From NCBI GenBank assembly GCA_964605655.1, contig CAZSDK010000002.1:124001-188000 (forward strand): a DNA stretch of 64,000 bases. The letters are read 5' to 3'. The translations under genes and the position numbers were made by a program. The DNA comes from JAKLIX01 sp964605655. GTDB taxonomy: Bacteria > Bacteroidota > Bacteroidia > Bacteroidales > CAIXZF01. Positions 50,384 through 59,238 of the stretch are shown here, piece by piece. Below the pieces are notes generated by a model, which saw nothing but the letters and a program-made list of their open reading frames with translations, made no database searches and had not been told where the DNA came from. Positions within the stretch are counted from its first letter, which is position 1, and every line of letters begins with the position of its first letter.

Positions 50384-52237
50384 TTAATCGATAACCAGTT
50401 TCCCTGTTTTCAACAGGCCATTGACCCTGAATGTGAAAAAATAGACTCCGCCCGGAAGTTTGGTTCCATTGACCGGGAAATAATGGGTTCCGGCCTGGCA
50501 AAGTCGTTGGGCCTGGTTGATCAGCATTTTTCCTGTAATGTCTGATATACAATAACTTACCTGGGAGGCCTGTGAAAGTGTCAGGGTCAGGACAGCATCC
50601 CCGTGTGAAGGGTTGGGGTAACAAGATAGCTCAACTGTCGCCTTTTGGTTTTCGGTGAGTCCCATATTGAAATCTGTCTTGCCCAGGGAGACATAAACGA
50701 TGGAATTATTGCCGGGAGGATCTTCATCGCCCCTGACAGCCATACCCGGTTCTTCATCCAGTTGATATACCAGATGAATATTATTGTTCGTGGTGGGTGA
50801 GATGCTCGGGAAAACGCATTCATGGAAGTTATGGATCAATCCTCCCGTAATTTCAATGAAGTCGGTCCAGGTAGCACCATCATCCTCCGACATTCGGCCA
50901 TACAGATGGCGATAATTTTGCACCCCGTTGTCCAGGCCTTCCACCATAGATGACATCAGCAGAAATATATGCCCCTGTTCATCAATGGTCATGCTTGGCA
51001 TGCTGGTAACGGCCAGGTAGTATAAGGGAGGATTGGTGTCATCATCAACGAATTCAAATACGGTATCATTGCCATTGACATCCTGTGTATACCCTACCAA
51101 CTGGTTGTTGGCTTCAAGGGTTTCATAAGTGATGTCTGTCATGGTCGGCATGCCCTCCTTCCAGTAACCGATGCCATCGGTATAGGGGAAGAAAGATGTT
51201 TGAGCATCGGTGGTGTCATCATTCATGACCCTCATGATGCCGAACACCACATGGGCTGCCCCCTCCTGATCAAGTGCGACGGAAAGAGAGCCATCCGTAG
51301 CGGTGATGGTATCCAGCACCAGGGTATGGGTCTCGTCGAAATGCGGGTAGGGATGCTGGAAGATGACGGTTTTGGACCAGTTATCTCCTCCATCGGTCGA
51401 TTTGAACAAGGCAAGGTCCATCCAGTTGTCGCCCACCACAAACGCCAGGGTGTCTCCTTTAGGGTTGGCAAAGGCATAGGAATCGCCACCGATGGTGGTG
51501 TAATCGGAAGCCCCGAGCCCCGGTATGATGACATGTTGCTGGTCCCACGTAGCTCCTTCATCCTGAGAACGATAATATAACATGGCCTGGTCTTGTCCCA
51601 GGTAAGGCACATAGGTGGTACAAATGATGTGAATATTTTCATGGTCAGGACCGCTGGTCACTGCCCTGGGCCAGGAGATATCAACGGCACCAGTTGGCCC
51701 GGCAAGGATACCATTGTTCCATGCTCCGGTTCCCTTGGTAACCCTTTTTGTAATGGCCAGACCGTCATAATCAGTATGGGTGACCGAAAGTTCCCCAGAC
51801 GTGCCCAGCGGCACATAAGAAGGCCATCCTGTCCGGATGTTTTCAATCCTGGCAGTAGGAGCGGCACCCCAGGCAGTGCCATCATAATAATTATAACCTG
51901 TTCCTCTGTCTGAATAGGCTGAAGGATTCATTCCCCTTGTCCAGACTCCGCCGATCGTCCCGTCATGAAAAAGATAGATCCTGTTCTGGACTGATTGGTT
52001 GGTTTGAAGGTCATATATCGTCGTGCCGATTTCCGTTTCGGCAATACTCAGTTTAGGAGAGACCGTAGCGTTAACGTCTTTGAACAAGAAACTGGCCGGT
52101 TCCTTCGTAACTGACGGATAGGGTTTCTTAAAGGCCACATCCTTTAATGACTGTCTGACCACTTTTCGGTGTCCTCCCTGTGGAAAGGCAGGAATGATTA
52201 TGACAGAAACCAGGATCAGGAGTAACACTTTTTTCAT
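50384..52237 (-). CDS. BNR-type secreted protein with T9SS type A tail, tandem paralog B
   Basis: A 617-residue paralog of the two neighbours: signal peptide, block NRIYLFHDGTIGGVW ... DRGTGYNYYDGTAWG, Asp-box motifs SQDEGATWD and STDGGDNWS, and a type A sorting domain (YPNPSHGDAVLTL, ending GKLVID). A TATATTTG box about 99 bp upstream likely drives B and A. The bound ligand or substrate is unknown. Confidence 0.85.
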   Translation of the reverse strand: MKKVLLLILVSVIIIPAFPQGGHRKVVRQSLKDVAFKKPYPSVTKEPASFLFKDVNATVSPKLSIAETEIGTTIYDLQTNQSVQNRIYLFHDGTIGGVWTRGMNPSAYSDRGTGYNYYDGTAWGAAPTARIENIRTGWPSYVPLGTSGELSVTHTDYDGLAITKRVTKGTGAWNNGILAGPTGAVDISWPRAVTSGPDHENIHIICTTYVPYLGQDQAMLYYRSQDEGATWDQQHVIIPGLGASDYTTIGGDSYAFANPKGDTLAFVVGDNWMDLALFKSTDGGDNWSKTVIFQHPYPHFDETHTLVLDTITATDGSLSVALDQEGAAHVVFGIMRVMNDDTTDAQTSFFPYTDGIGYWKEGMPTMTDITYETLEANNQLVGYTQDVNGNDTVFEFVDDDTNPPLYYLAVTSMPSMTIDEQGHIFLLMSSMVEGLDNGVQNYRHLYGRMSEDDGATWTDFIEITGGLIHNFHECVFPSISPTTNNNIHLVYQLDEEPGMAVRGDEDPPGNNSIVYVSLGKTDFNMGLTENQKATVELSCYPNPSHGDAVLTLTLSQASQVSYCISDITGKMLINQAQRLCQAGTHYFPVNGTKLPGGVYFFTFRVNGLLKTGKLVID

Positions 52238-52336
52238 AATGACATTGATTAGGGGTTATACAATAAGGTTGGATTCAGTTAAGGAGCAACACCGGATGAA
52301 CAGAATTCATCCAATGTAAATACTCTTGACGTCATA

Positions 52337-52344
52337 CAAATATA
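52337..52344 (-). promoter_or_regulatory. -7 box (TATATTTG) upstream of paralogs B and A
   Basis: An exact TAnnTTTG match on the minus strand, 99 bp before the start of paralog B, beyond the terminator of paralog C. Confidence 0.45.
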
Positions 52345-52382
52345 GTCGATAAAAAGGCTGCTATCGTATTCTGCAGGGCACG

Positions 52383-52423
52383 GAATAAAAAAAAGAGGCG
52401 TCCCGAACCCGGAACGCCTCTTT
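52383..52423 (-). terminator. Rho-independent terminator after paralog C
   Basis: AAAGAGGCGT (52392-52401) and ACGCCTCTTT (52414-52423) form a perfect 10-bp stem with a 12-base loop. Read on the minus strand it is followed by a T run, ending the 52443-54311 transcript. Confidence 0.85.
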
Positions 52424-52442
52424 CTTACAGAAAATGAATCGA

Positions 52443-54311
52443 TTATTGAACGATCATCTTTTTGGTCACCTTCTGGTTGCCAGAGGTCACCGTGTACATA
52501 TAGATTCCGGGCTGGAAATTGGAACCGTCGATTTTAAAAGTGGTGAGGCCTGCACTGTAGTTCTTTGCAGGGATCTCATACACTTTCTGTCCCATAAGGT
52601 TGGAGATTTCCAGGCTCAGGTCACTGGCCCTGTTGAGGTTCACAGAGATGCTGGTCTCGGTGGTGAAGGGGTTGGGAATATTCTGGGTGACAAAGTTGAT
52701 GGTGAGGTTAACCTCTTCCACGCTGTTCAAAATCTTAGAAACTTTAAGATAGTTGATATAGTTGTCGCCGGCGGCATCTTCATCCCCACGGACTGACAGG
52801 CCTGGTTCTTCATCCACCTGGTAGACCAGGTGCAGGAAATTGTCAGAGGTGGTATACGATAAGCTCGGGAACACACACTCATGGAAGTTGTGGGTCAGGC
52901 CTCCGGTCACATCATAGTAATCGGACCAGGTGGCACCGCCGTCGGTGGATCTTCTTCCCCAGAGATGACGATAATTCTGTACTCCATTGTCCTTATGCTC
53001 CATGAGAGAAGTAAAAAAGACATAAATATTGTTATCCTCATCAACAGTAGCCGTTGGCATACTTGTCAACGCTACATAATACAGGGGTGGGTTGGTATCA
53101 TCATCGACAAACTCATAGGTGGTATCGTTTCCATTGAGGTCCTGGATCCAACCTACGAGCTGTCCATTGTTGTAAAGAGTGTCGATATCGAGGTGGGTAA
53201 AGGTGGGCATATCTTCGGTCCAATAAGCCAGACCGTCGGTATAGGGGAAGAATGAAGTGTTTCCGTCGGTGAGATCATCGTTAAGAACTCTCATCAGGCC
53301 GAAGAACACATGAGCCTTGCCATTATTGTCGATAGCTACGGCAACATCACCATCGCATACGGTGGGAGTATCAAGAACCAGGGTGGTGGTTTCCTTAAAT
53401 TTGGGATAGGGTGCCTGGAAAATAACGGTTTTGGTCCAGGTCTGTCCGTTATTGGTGGTCTTCATCATGAAAAGATCTTCAAAATCATTTCCATAAACGA
53501 AAGCCAGGGTATTGCCGTGAGAATTGGAGAAAGCATAACAGTCACCACTTAAACCGTAGTAATAATTGGTATCGGTGTTAGGGAACTGCACATTCTGGAT
53601 ATCCCAGGTGGCACCACCGTCGGAGGAACGTGAATAGAGAAGAGAACCATCCTGACCATTAAACAGGGTACCGCTGTTGGCAACGGGAGCTGTCAGGCCG
53701 ACCACATGAAGGTACTGGTTGTTGTCACCACTGGCAACAGCCCTGGGCCAAAGCAGCTGAGGAGTGCTTGGAGGACCGGTAAGGGTATCAAACATCCAGG
53801 TACCGGTTCCCTTGGGGGTTCTCTTTGCGATCTTCAGGCCGGCGTTGGATCCGAGGTGAGTGACCGCCAATTCACCTTCAGGGCCCCAGGGAACATAGGA
53901 AGGCCAGCCAACTCTTTCATTTTCAATACGTGTCGAAGGAATCGATCCCCAACTCATACCGTCGAAGTAATTATATCCTGTCCCTCTGTCGGTATAGTCA
54001 CCGGTACCCATGGTCCAGGTGCCGCCAATCGTACCATCGGAATGATAGTAGATACGATTTTGCATGGAGGAGTTGGATTGAAGATCATAGATGGTAGCTC
54101 CGATCTGGGTCTCATTAACACTGAGACCTGATTTTGCATACTGGTTCAGCGCCTTTTCAGGAACATTTACAGGATCGTTGATGCTGTTCTTTACAGGTTT
54201 TTTCACTGAAAGGTTCAAATTCACCTTCGGGCTGACATTCTTTACTCTGGTCTGGGAAAAGCCCATCAGGCTCACTCCAAGGACCAGACTCAATAGTAAG
54301 AGTTTTTTCAT
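52443..54311 (-). CDS. BNR-type secreted protein with T9SS type A tail, tandem paralog C
   Basis: A 622-residue paralog with signal peptide (KLLLLSLVLGVSLMGFSQ), block NRIYYHSDGTIGGTW ... DRGTGYNYFDGMSWG, Asp-box motifs SSDGGATWD and STDGGATWS, and a type A sorting domain (NIPNPFTTETSISV, ending KKMIVQ). It shares the segments DGLAYWTEDMPT and YVALTSMPTATVDEDNNIY with A and B. It has its own upstream box and its own strong terminator, so it is probably transcribed alone. Confidence 0.85.
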   Translation of the reverse strand: MKKLLLLSLVLGVSLMGFSQTRVKNVSPKVNLNLSVKKPVKNSINDPVNVPEKALNQYAKSGLSVNETQIGATIYDLQSNSSMQNRIYYHSDGTIGGTWTMGTGDYTDRGTGYNYFDGMSWGSIPSTRIENERVGWPSYVPWGPEGELAVTHLGSNAGLKIAKRTPKGTGTWMFDTLTGPPSTPQLLWPRAVASGDNNQYLHVVGLTAPVANSGTLFNGQDGSLLYSRSSDGGATWDIQNVQFPNTDTNYYYGLSGDCYAFSNSHGNTLAFVYGNDFEDLFMMKTTNNGQTWTKTVIFQAPYPKFKETTTLVLDTPTVCDGDVAVAIDNNGKAHVFFGLMRVLNDDLTDGNTSFFPYTDGLAYWTEDMPTFTHLDIDTLYNNGQLVGWIQDLNGNDTTYEFVDDDTNPPLYYVALTSMPTATVDEDNNIYVFFTSLMEHKDNGVQNYRHLWGRRSTDGGATWSDYYDVTGGLTHNFHECVFPSLSYTTSDNFLHLVYQVDEEPGLSVRGDEDAAGDNYINYLKVSKILNSVEEVNLTINFVTQNIPNPFTTETSISVNLNRASDLSLEISNLMGQKVYEIPAKNYSAGLTTFKIDGSNFQPGIYMYTVTSGNQKVTKKMIVQ

Positions 54312-54362
54312 CTTTTGAATGGTTTTAAATGATAATATAGGTTGAATTTATTTTTCCAACTA

Positions 54363-54370
54363 CAAAAATA
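54363..54370 (-). promoter_or_regulatory. -7 box (TATTTTTG) for paralog C
   Basis: An exact TAnnTTTG match on the minus strand, 51 bp upstream of the paralog C start. Confidence 0.5.
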
Positions 54371-54401
54371 CATATTTTGTCAATTCAGAATCACATTTTT
54401 A

Positions 54402-54443
54402 TAAAAAAAACAGGGCCGGCCGGCTTTTGCCGGTCAGCCCTGT
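54402..54443 (-). terminator. Rho-independent terminator after the fourth BNR protein
   Basis: ACAGGGC (54410-54416) pairs with GCCCTGT (54437-54443), with an inner CCGGC/GCCGG stem and a TTTT loop. On the minus strand it is followed by a T8 run. Confidence 0.85.
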
Positions 54444-54463
54444 CAGTGCATTTTAATCTCGTA

Positions 54464-56407
54464 TTATTGCACCACGAGCCTCCTGGTCTGTTTTTGCTGA
54501 TTCATATAAACAGTACAGAGGTAGAGTCCCGGTGAAAGTGCTGATCCCTCCAGAGTGATCAGGTGTTCGCCGGCACTGAGGTTTCTTTCGGGCAGAGAGA
54601 ACATTTGCTCGCCCAGCATGTTCGTCACTTCTACTTTCACTTTTGCAGGGGCAAGTAGCTGAACTTCAAGGTTTGTACATCCGTGGAAGGGGTTGGGCCA
54701 GCATTCCGATACTATATTCTTCGGCCCTTCAATATCATCCACTCCCTGCACAATATCGAGACGATAGTTGTGAATATACTTGAACTGCGTAGGATCTGCA
54801 TTGTTGGAGACATTCATGTCCTGGTAAACAAAGGGCACTATGAACTGTCCTTCTACGAGCGGATCACTGAGGATATAATGTGACTGGCTGCCCATGTATG
54901 CCTGGGCAAAAGCAACAGTGAACTTGGTCGCATTCTTGGTCTGAGTGTAAATATTGGCATTGACATTTACTCCCACACAGTAGATGTTGGGGGCATCGTT
55001 TGCGGTGGAGGTCAGGTCTTCGCTGTCGAGCCAGGAGATCACCAGGTTGTTGCCGTCCATGGAGCGGGATATCTGCACCCTGTTATCTTCCGATGATTCT
55101 GAAGAACCGGCATAGGTAGCTCTGAAATTCCTTGTGGAATCCAGATAATGGGCTTCCCAATTAGTACCTCCGTCAAGCGAATACAAATGAAATATTCCGG
55201 GGACACCCCTTGCTGTGATGATATTCCATTCACCTCCTCCCACACTGATAACAACGGCAATATGCGGATTGCCATTGGCATCCACTACCAGGTCATGGTC
55301 AAAAGCGGTGGTATAGGGGATCTGGTCGCGCGGAGGAACAGGATCATACAAGGTGGCCAGGATTGAATCGGTGAGATAGTTCAGGATAGAAGGTATGCCA
55401 TCGGCACCATACAATTTCACATAGATCGGGTTTGACCAGGTACTTCCTCCGTCTGTGGTCTTCAGCAAAACCGGATAAAATACGCTGTCGGCAGCAAAAG
55501 CATAACTGTGGTGGGTCAGCATGCTGATGAAACCAGTCTGTCCGTCAGGAGCAAAAGCGATCCTGGTATTCGAGATATACTTGTCCTGGTCGAAATACAG
55601 CAGCCTCTGTGAATAATCCATATCATGGGAGGAACTGTTATAAGTTCCCTGAGAAATCAGAAGAGTATCAATCCAGGAAGAAATCGTTGAACCGGTGATA
55701 GCTACCACAGGATCAACCACGAAGGCCTTCCCTTCAGGGGTGATGGTAAAGGCATCCGGCACGTATTGCTTAAACCCGCCATGAGTGGAAAGGTTGTGCT
55801 GGGTAAAGGCCGGAACAGTGTCCATTCTCCTTACGCCATATCCATAACCTCCCCAGGTATCACCGTTGGTATTATCGAGGGTCGGGATGAAATAATGGAA
55901 ATAAGACTGCCCGGGAACTGTATTCCCTGAAGGATTTACGATGCCACCCTGAGGATAACGTCCTGCTGCCAGAGGGTAAGAGGATCCAGGACCCAGTGGT
56001 TCATAACATTGAACGTTGGTGTTCCAGCTGGCTCCTCCGTCAAGAGAAACATCGTAGGCAACCCGGTTCAGCCCATACGTACCGCCCACATCCATACGGT
56101 GAACAAACGATATGGCATCCACATTGTCGTCGGCCCAGAGGTAGGTCCGCCCTCCCCCGGTAAAGCCAAATGAATTGCCCGATTGCCCTATATCGATGAT
56201 ACTGACAGCATTAGGACCTTTTGCCACGACCTGGCTTTGTTGTGTCGGAGGGAAGAGATGCGGCTTTGTTCCTATGGGTTCCGCAGGAAAGAGATTGAAC
56301 ACCTTGGTTATTGCCGTTGCTTTTGCCCTTTCACTTAGCTGGTAAGTCTGTGAAAACACACTACCTGCCATGACAAGAGCACATAAAAGGAGTAACATTT
56401 TCTTCAT
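54464..56407 (-). CDS. BNR-type secreted protein with T9SS type A tail, diverged relative
   Basis: A 647-residue exported protein, signal peptide at about 1-19, Asp-box motifs (SLDGGASWN, TTDGGSTWS, SLDGGTNWE) and a type A sorting domain (CWPNPFHGCTNLEV, ending RRLVVQ). It has GGRTYLWADDNVDAISFVHRM where paralogs A-C have the NRIY block, so it belongs to a sister group. It has its own -7 box and its own terminator. Function unknown; a propeller-type extracellular binding or hydrolytic protein is likely. Confidence 0.82.
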   Translation of the reverse strand: MKKMLLLLCALVMAGSVFSQTYQLSERAKATAITKVFNLFPAEPIGTKPHLFPPTQQSQVVAKGPNAVSIIDIGQSGNSFGFTGGGRTYLWADDNVDAISFVHRMDVGGTYGLNRVAYDVSLDGGASWNTNVQCYEPLGPGSSYPLAAGRYPQGGIVNPSGNTVPGQSYFHYFIPTLDNTNGDTWGGYGYGVRRMDTVPAFTQHNLSTHGGFKQYVPDAFTITPEGKAFVVDPVVAITGSTISSWIDTLLISQGTYNSSSHDMDYSQRLLYFDQDKYISNTRIAFAPDGQTGFISMLTHHSYAFAADSVFYPVLLKTTDGGSTWSNPIYVKLYGADGIPSILNYLTDSILATLYDPVPPRDQIPYTTAFDHDLVVDANGNPHIAVVISVGGGEWNIITARGVPGIFHLYSLDGGTNWEAHYLDSTRNFRATYAGSSESSEDNRVQISRSMDGNNLVISWLDSEDLTSTANDAPNIYCVGVNVNANIYTQTKNATKFTVAFAQAYMGSQSHYILSDPLVEGQFIVPFVYQDMNVSNNADPTQFKYIHNYRLDIVQGVDDIEGPKNIVSECWPNPFHGCTNLEVQLLAPAKVKVEVTNMLGEQMFSLPERNLSAGEHLITLEGSALSPGLYLCTVYMNQQKQTRRLVVQ

Positions 56408-56441
56408 AAGTAAAATGATTTAAGATTCATACAAATATACA

Positions 56442-56449
56442 AAATTTAT
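56442..56449 (-). promoter_or_regulatory. -7 box (TATATTTG) for the fourth BNR gene
   Basis: An exact TAnnTTTG match on the minus strand, 34 bp upstream of the start at 56407. Confidence 0.5.
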
Positions 56450-56472
56450 TAATACTTGAATATCGATTTATT

Positions 56473-57687
56473 TTATGATGCCGAAAGATTTTCCTCCTGA
56501 GCTTTAATCGCCTTCTCCTTCGTATCCACAGGGATGATGGATGAACGTTGGGTTACCACACCACCACTGAAAAGTTTCCGGTAGGTAACGTGCTTTTTCG
56601 CGAATACTCCTCCCACAGATTCATGCAAAGCCCTCATTTTCGGATTAAAATCACCCACCCATGACAATTCGACCTCGCTATACCAGGGTTTGGTCCTCAA
56701 CACTTTATCAATATGCCAGAAAATCCCGGATTCCAACCCCAATCTCTGATACTTGGGAACGACACCCATGATGGTGATCCTGGCCCTGGTGATCGTATTC
56801 GTCTTTAGGTAATAATAGAATTTCAATTTACCCCAGAAGTTCAGGTTGCCGTTTAACTTCTTGAATATCTGGTTGATATCAGGAAGCATGATAAAAAAGG
56901 CGGCTGGCTCATTTTCCACATACACAAACCAGAGGAACTTCTCTTCCAGAAAGACTTTGGATTTATTCAGGCTTGCTTTGATAAAGGCCGGTTCCAGGGG
57001 AGTAAAGTTTTCGTGGAAAACCCAGGCAGTATCGTACACTGTTTTCAGATCGTTGATAAACCGGTCCTGTTCCTCCATCCTGAAATGTTCAAATCTCACT
57101 TCAGGTTTTCGCATCACCCACTCTGCGATTTTCCAGAACCGCTCCGGGAACTTCTTCCTCAAATCCAGGTGATTGGTGATCTGGTCGAAATAAAACTGAA
57201 ATCCGTAATTCTCGAACAGCTGCTGATAGTAAGGGAAATTATAGTTCATCCCAATGCCGGGATGGGTGAACCCTTCTACCAACAGTCCCCAGTAATAGTC
57301 GTTCTCTCCGAAATTCACCGGCCCGTCCATGGCTTCCAGCTTCCTTTCTGAGAGCCAGTCCCTGCATGCATCAAAAAGCAGGTTGGCAGCTGCCTGGTCG
57401 TTGATGCACTCAAAAAATCCCATGCCCCCGGTCGGCTGCTGAAAAGTGAAGGCCTTGTTGAAATTGATGAAAGCAGCCACCCTGCCGATGAGCTCACCCT
57501 GATCGTTTTTCAGCACCCACCTGATTACCTCTCCATGCTGATAAAAAGGATTTTTCAGAGGATTGAAGATGGAGTTGATCTCAGGATCAGGCGGACAAAC
57601 CCAGTAAGGATCATTCTTATATAAAATCCGTGGTACCCTTAGGAACTCGGTTCTGGTTTTCTGGTCGTTGACTTCGATGAGTTGCAT
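56473..57687 (-). CDS. GNAT-superfamily-like protein of unknown function
   Basis: A 404-residue cytoplasmic protein. The N-terminal half (FLRVPRILYKNDPYWVCPPD, GRVAAFINFNKAF) and the C-terminal half (TRARITIMGVVPKYQRLGLESGIFWHI) resemble GNAT acyltransferase folds; the V-P-x-x-Q-R-x-G-L part corresponds to the acetyl-CoA-binding motif. I recall uncharacterised relatives of this size across Bacteroidota. The substrate is unknown. It has a TAGCTTTG box 19 bp upstream and is divergent from the permease gene. Confidence 0.75.
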   Translation of the reverse strand: MQLIEVNDQKTRTEFLRVPRILYKNDPYWVCPPDPEINSIFNPLKNPFYQHGEVIRWVLKNDQGELIGRVAAFINFNKAFTFQQPTGGMGFFECINDQAAANLLFDACRDWLSERKLEAMDGPVNFGENDYYWGLLVEGFTHPGIGMNYNFPYYQQLFENYGFQFYFDQITNHLDLRKKFPERFWKIAEWVMRKPEVRFEHFRMEEQDRFINDLKTVYDTAWVFHENFTPLEPAFIKASLNKSKVFLEEKFLWFVYVENEPAAFFIMLPDINQIFKKLNGNLNFWGKLKFYYYLKTNTITRARITIMGVVPKYQRLGLESGIFWHIDKVLRTKPWYSEVELSWVGDFNPKMRALHESVGGVFAKKHVTYRKLFSGGVVTQRSSIIPVDTKEKAIKAQEENLSAS

Positions 57688-57706
57688 ATGGCTTCATTAG
57701 AGCCTT

Positions 57707-57714
57707 CAAAGCTA
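57707..57714 (-). promoter_or_regulatory. -7 box (TAGCTTTG) for the GNAT-like gene
   Basis: An exact minus-strand TAnnTTTG match, 19 bp upstream of the ATG at 57687. Confidence 0.55.
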
Positions 57715-57771
57715 TGATAATTTTCGCAGAAGCTCAAGCCTTTAAATCCAGGGAGACAAAAAATAATGCCG

Positions 57772-57779
57772 TATCTTTG
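57772..57779 (+). promoter_or_regulatory. -7 box (TATCTTTG) for the permease operon
   Basis: An exact TAnnTTTG match. It falls 6 bp inside the longest reading frame (ATG at 57766), which argues that the real start is the TTG at 57808. Confidence 0.5.
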
Positions 57780-57807
57780 CGTTATTCTTCACAAAGCCAG
57801 TTTACTG

Positions 57808-59238
57808 TTGAAAAAGATATATCTACTGGTTCTCAAGGCCTACCTGGGACCTCTGGTGATGACCTTTTTCATTGCCCTGTTCATCCTTTTGATGCAGTTC
57901 CTGTGGAAGTATGTGGATGACCTGGTAGGAAAAGGACTTCAGTGGTACATCATTGCAAAGTTGCTTTTTTACGCTTCCTCGACATTTGTCCCCCTGGCCC
58001 TTCCGCTGGCGATATTGCTTTCCTCCCTCATGACTTTCGGGAACCTTGGTGAAAAATACGAACTGGTGGCCATGAAGGCTGCCGGCATTTCCTTGAAAAA
58101 AGTGATGTTTCCCCTGGTGGTCCTCTCCATTGGAATATCAATGCTGGCTTTCTATTTTTCCAACAACATCCTGCCATTGGCGAACCTGAAATTCCATTCT
58201 ATCCTTTATGATGTCAGGGAACAAAAGCTGGCCCTTAATATCAAAGAAGGTCTGTTTTACAACGGGATAGACGGATATGTGATCCGGGTGGGGAAAAAGG
58301 ATGATGACGGAAAGACGGTCAGGAACATAAAGATATACGATCACACACAGAGACAGGGCAATACGAGCTTCACCATGGCCGAATGGGGGACCATGGAAAT
58401 GACACCCGATAACAAATACCTGTTATTCAACCTCTATAACGGAACAAACTACCAGGAAAGGGTTGACCAGAAAAATTACAATACCAACCGGTATTTTCAG
58501 AGGACCTCTTTTAAAGAAGATTTTCGAAGGTTTGACCTTTCTGCTTTTGCCCTGAACCGTACCGACGAGAATTTCTTTAAGAAACACTACCAGATGCTCA
58601 ACCTGGCTCAGCTCAGGTACTTTGAAGACTCACTTTCCTGGCGAATCGGACAAAAAAAAGAAGAGATGGTCGGAACGGTGAAAGGATCCTATTACTATTT
58701 GGGACAGACCGATAAAAAACTTCTCTCTTCGCCTGAAACCAAACTCCTTGCGGGAAAAGAGTTTCTTGACAACTTTACCCCTGCTGAACGGAGAAGGATC
58801 ATTGATTTTGCCCTTGAATCAGTTTCAGGAGTCAAAGAAAACCTGAAAACGACCATTTCTGACATAGAAGCAAGAGAAAGGACGATGCACCGTTACGAAA
58901 TTGAGGTACAGAGGAAGTTCACGCTTTCTCTGGCCTGCCTGATATTATTCTTTGTCGGGGCGCCGCTGGGAGCTATCGTCCGGAAAGGAGGATTCGGATT
59001 GCCCGTCGTATTTTCCGGACTGTTTTTTGTCCTGTACCACATCATTTCCATGACCGGCGAGAAATTCAGCCGCGAAGGGGTTCTTCCTGCCTATATCGGT
59101 ATGTGGATCGCTTCAGCCTCTTTCCTTCCTATCGGGATTTTCCTGACCTATAAGGCTGCCACGGATTCCCCGATTTTCGATGCCGACAGCTGGCGAAAAA
59201 CCTTCCGGAAAATCACCTTGATTTTTACCAGGCGATGA
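57808..59238 (+). CDS. LptF/LptG family permease
   Basis: Inner-membrane component that extracts lipopolysaccharide for transport by the Lpt machine, or a related YjgP/YjgQ permease. From TTG 57808 it has 476 residues: three N-terminal hydrophobic segments (YLGPLVMTFFIALFILLMQFLW, LAILLSSLMTFGNLGEKYELVAMKAAGISL), a periplasmic beta-jellyroll region at about 130-330, and three C-terminal segments (FVGAPLGAIVRKGGFGLPVVFSG). The GEKYELVAMKAAGISL loop is the coupling helix region of LptF/G. The ATG at 57766 adds 14 residues but overlaps a promoter box. It overlaps the next gene by ATGA. Confidence 0.86.
   Translation: MKKIYLLVLKAYLGPLVMTFFIALFILLMQFLWKYVDDLVGKGLQWYIIAKLLFYASSTFVPLALPLAILLSSLMTFGNLGEKYELVAMKAAGISLKKVMFPLVVLSIGISMLAFYFSNNILPLANLKFHSILYDVREQKLALNIKEGLFYNGIDGYVIRVGKKDDDGKTVRNIKIYDHTQRQGNTSFTMAEWGTMEMTPDNKYLLFNLYNGTNYQERVDQKNYNTNRYFQRTSFKEDFRRFDLSAFALNRTDENFFKKHYQMLNLAQLRYFEDSLSWRIGQKKEEMVGTVKGSYYYLGQTDKKLLSSPETKLLAGKEFLDNFTPAERRRIIDFALESVSGVKENLKTTISDIEARERTMHRYEIEVQRKFTLSLACLILFFVGAPLGAIVRKGGFGLPVVFSGLFFVLYHIISMTGEKFSREGVLPAYIGMWIASASFLPIGIFLTYKAATDSPIFDADSWRKTFRKITLIFTRR

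Noticed and set aside
48483..56407. Sialidase annotation for the BNR-type proteins
   Set aside because: Asp-box repeats alone do not show sialidase activity; I do not see the FRIP motif or a convincing Arg triad.
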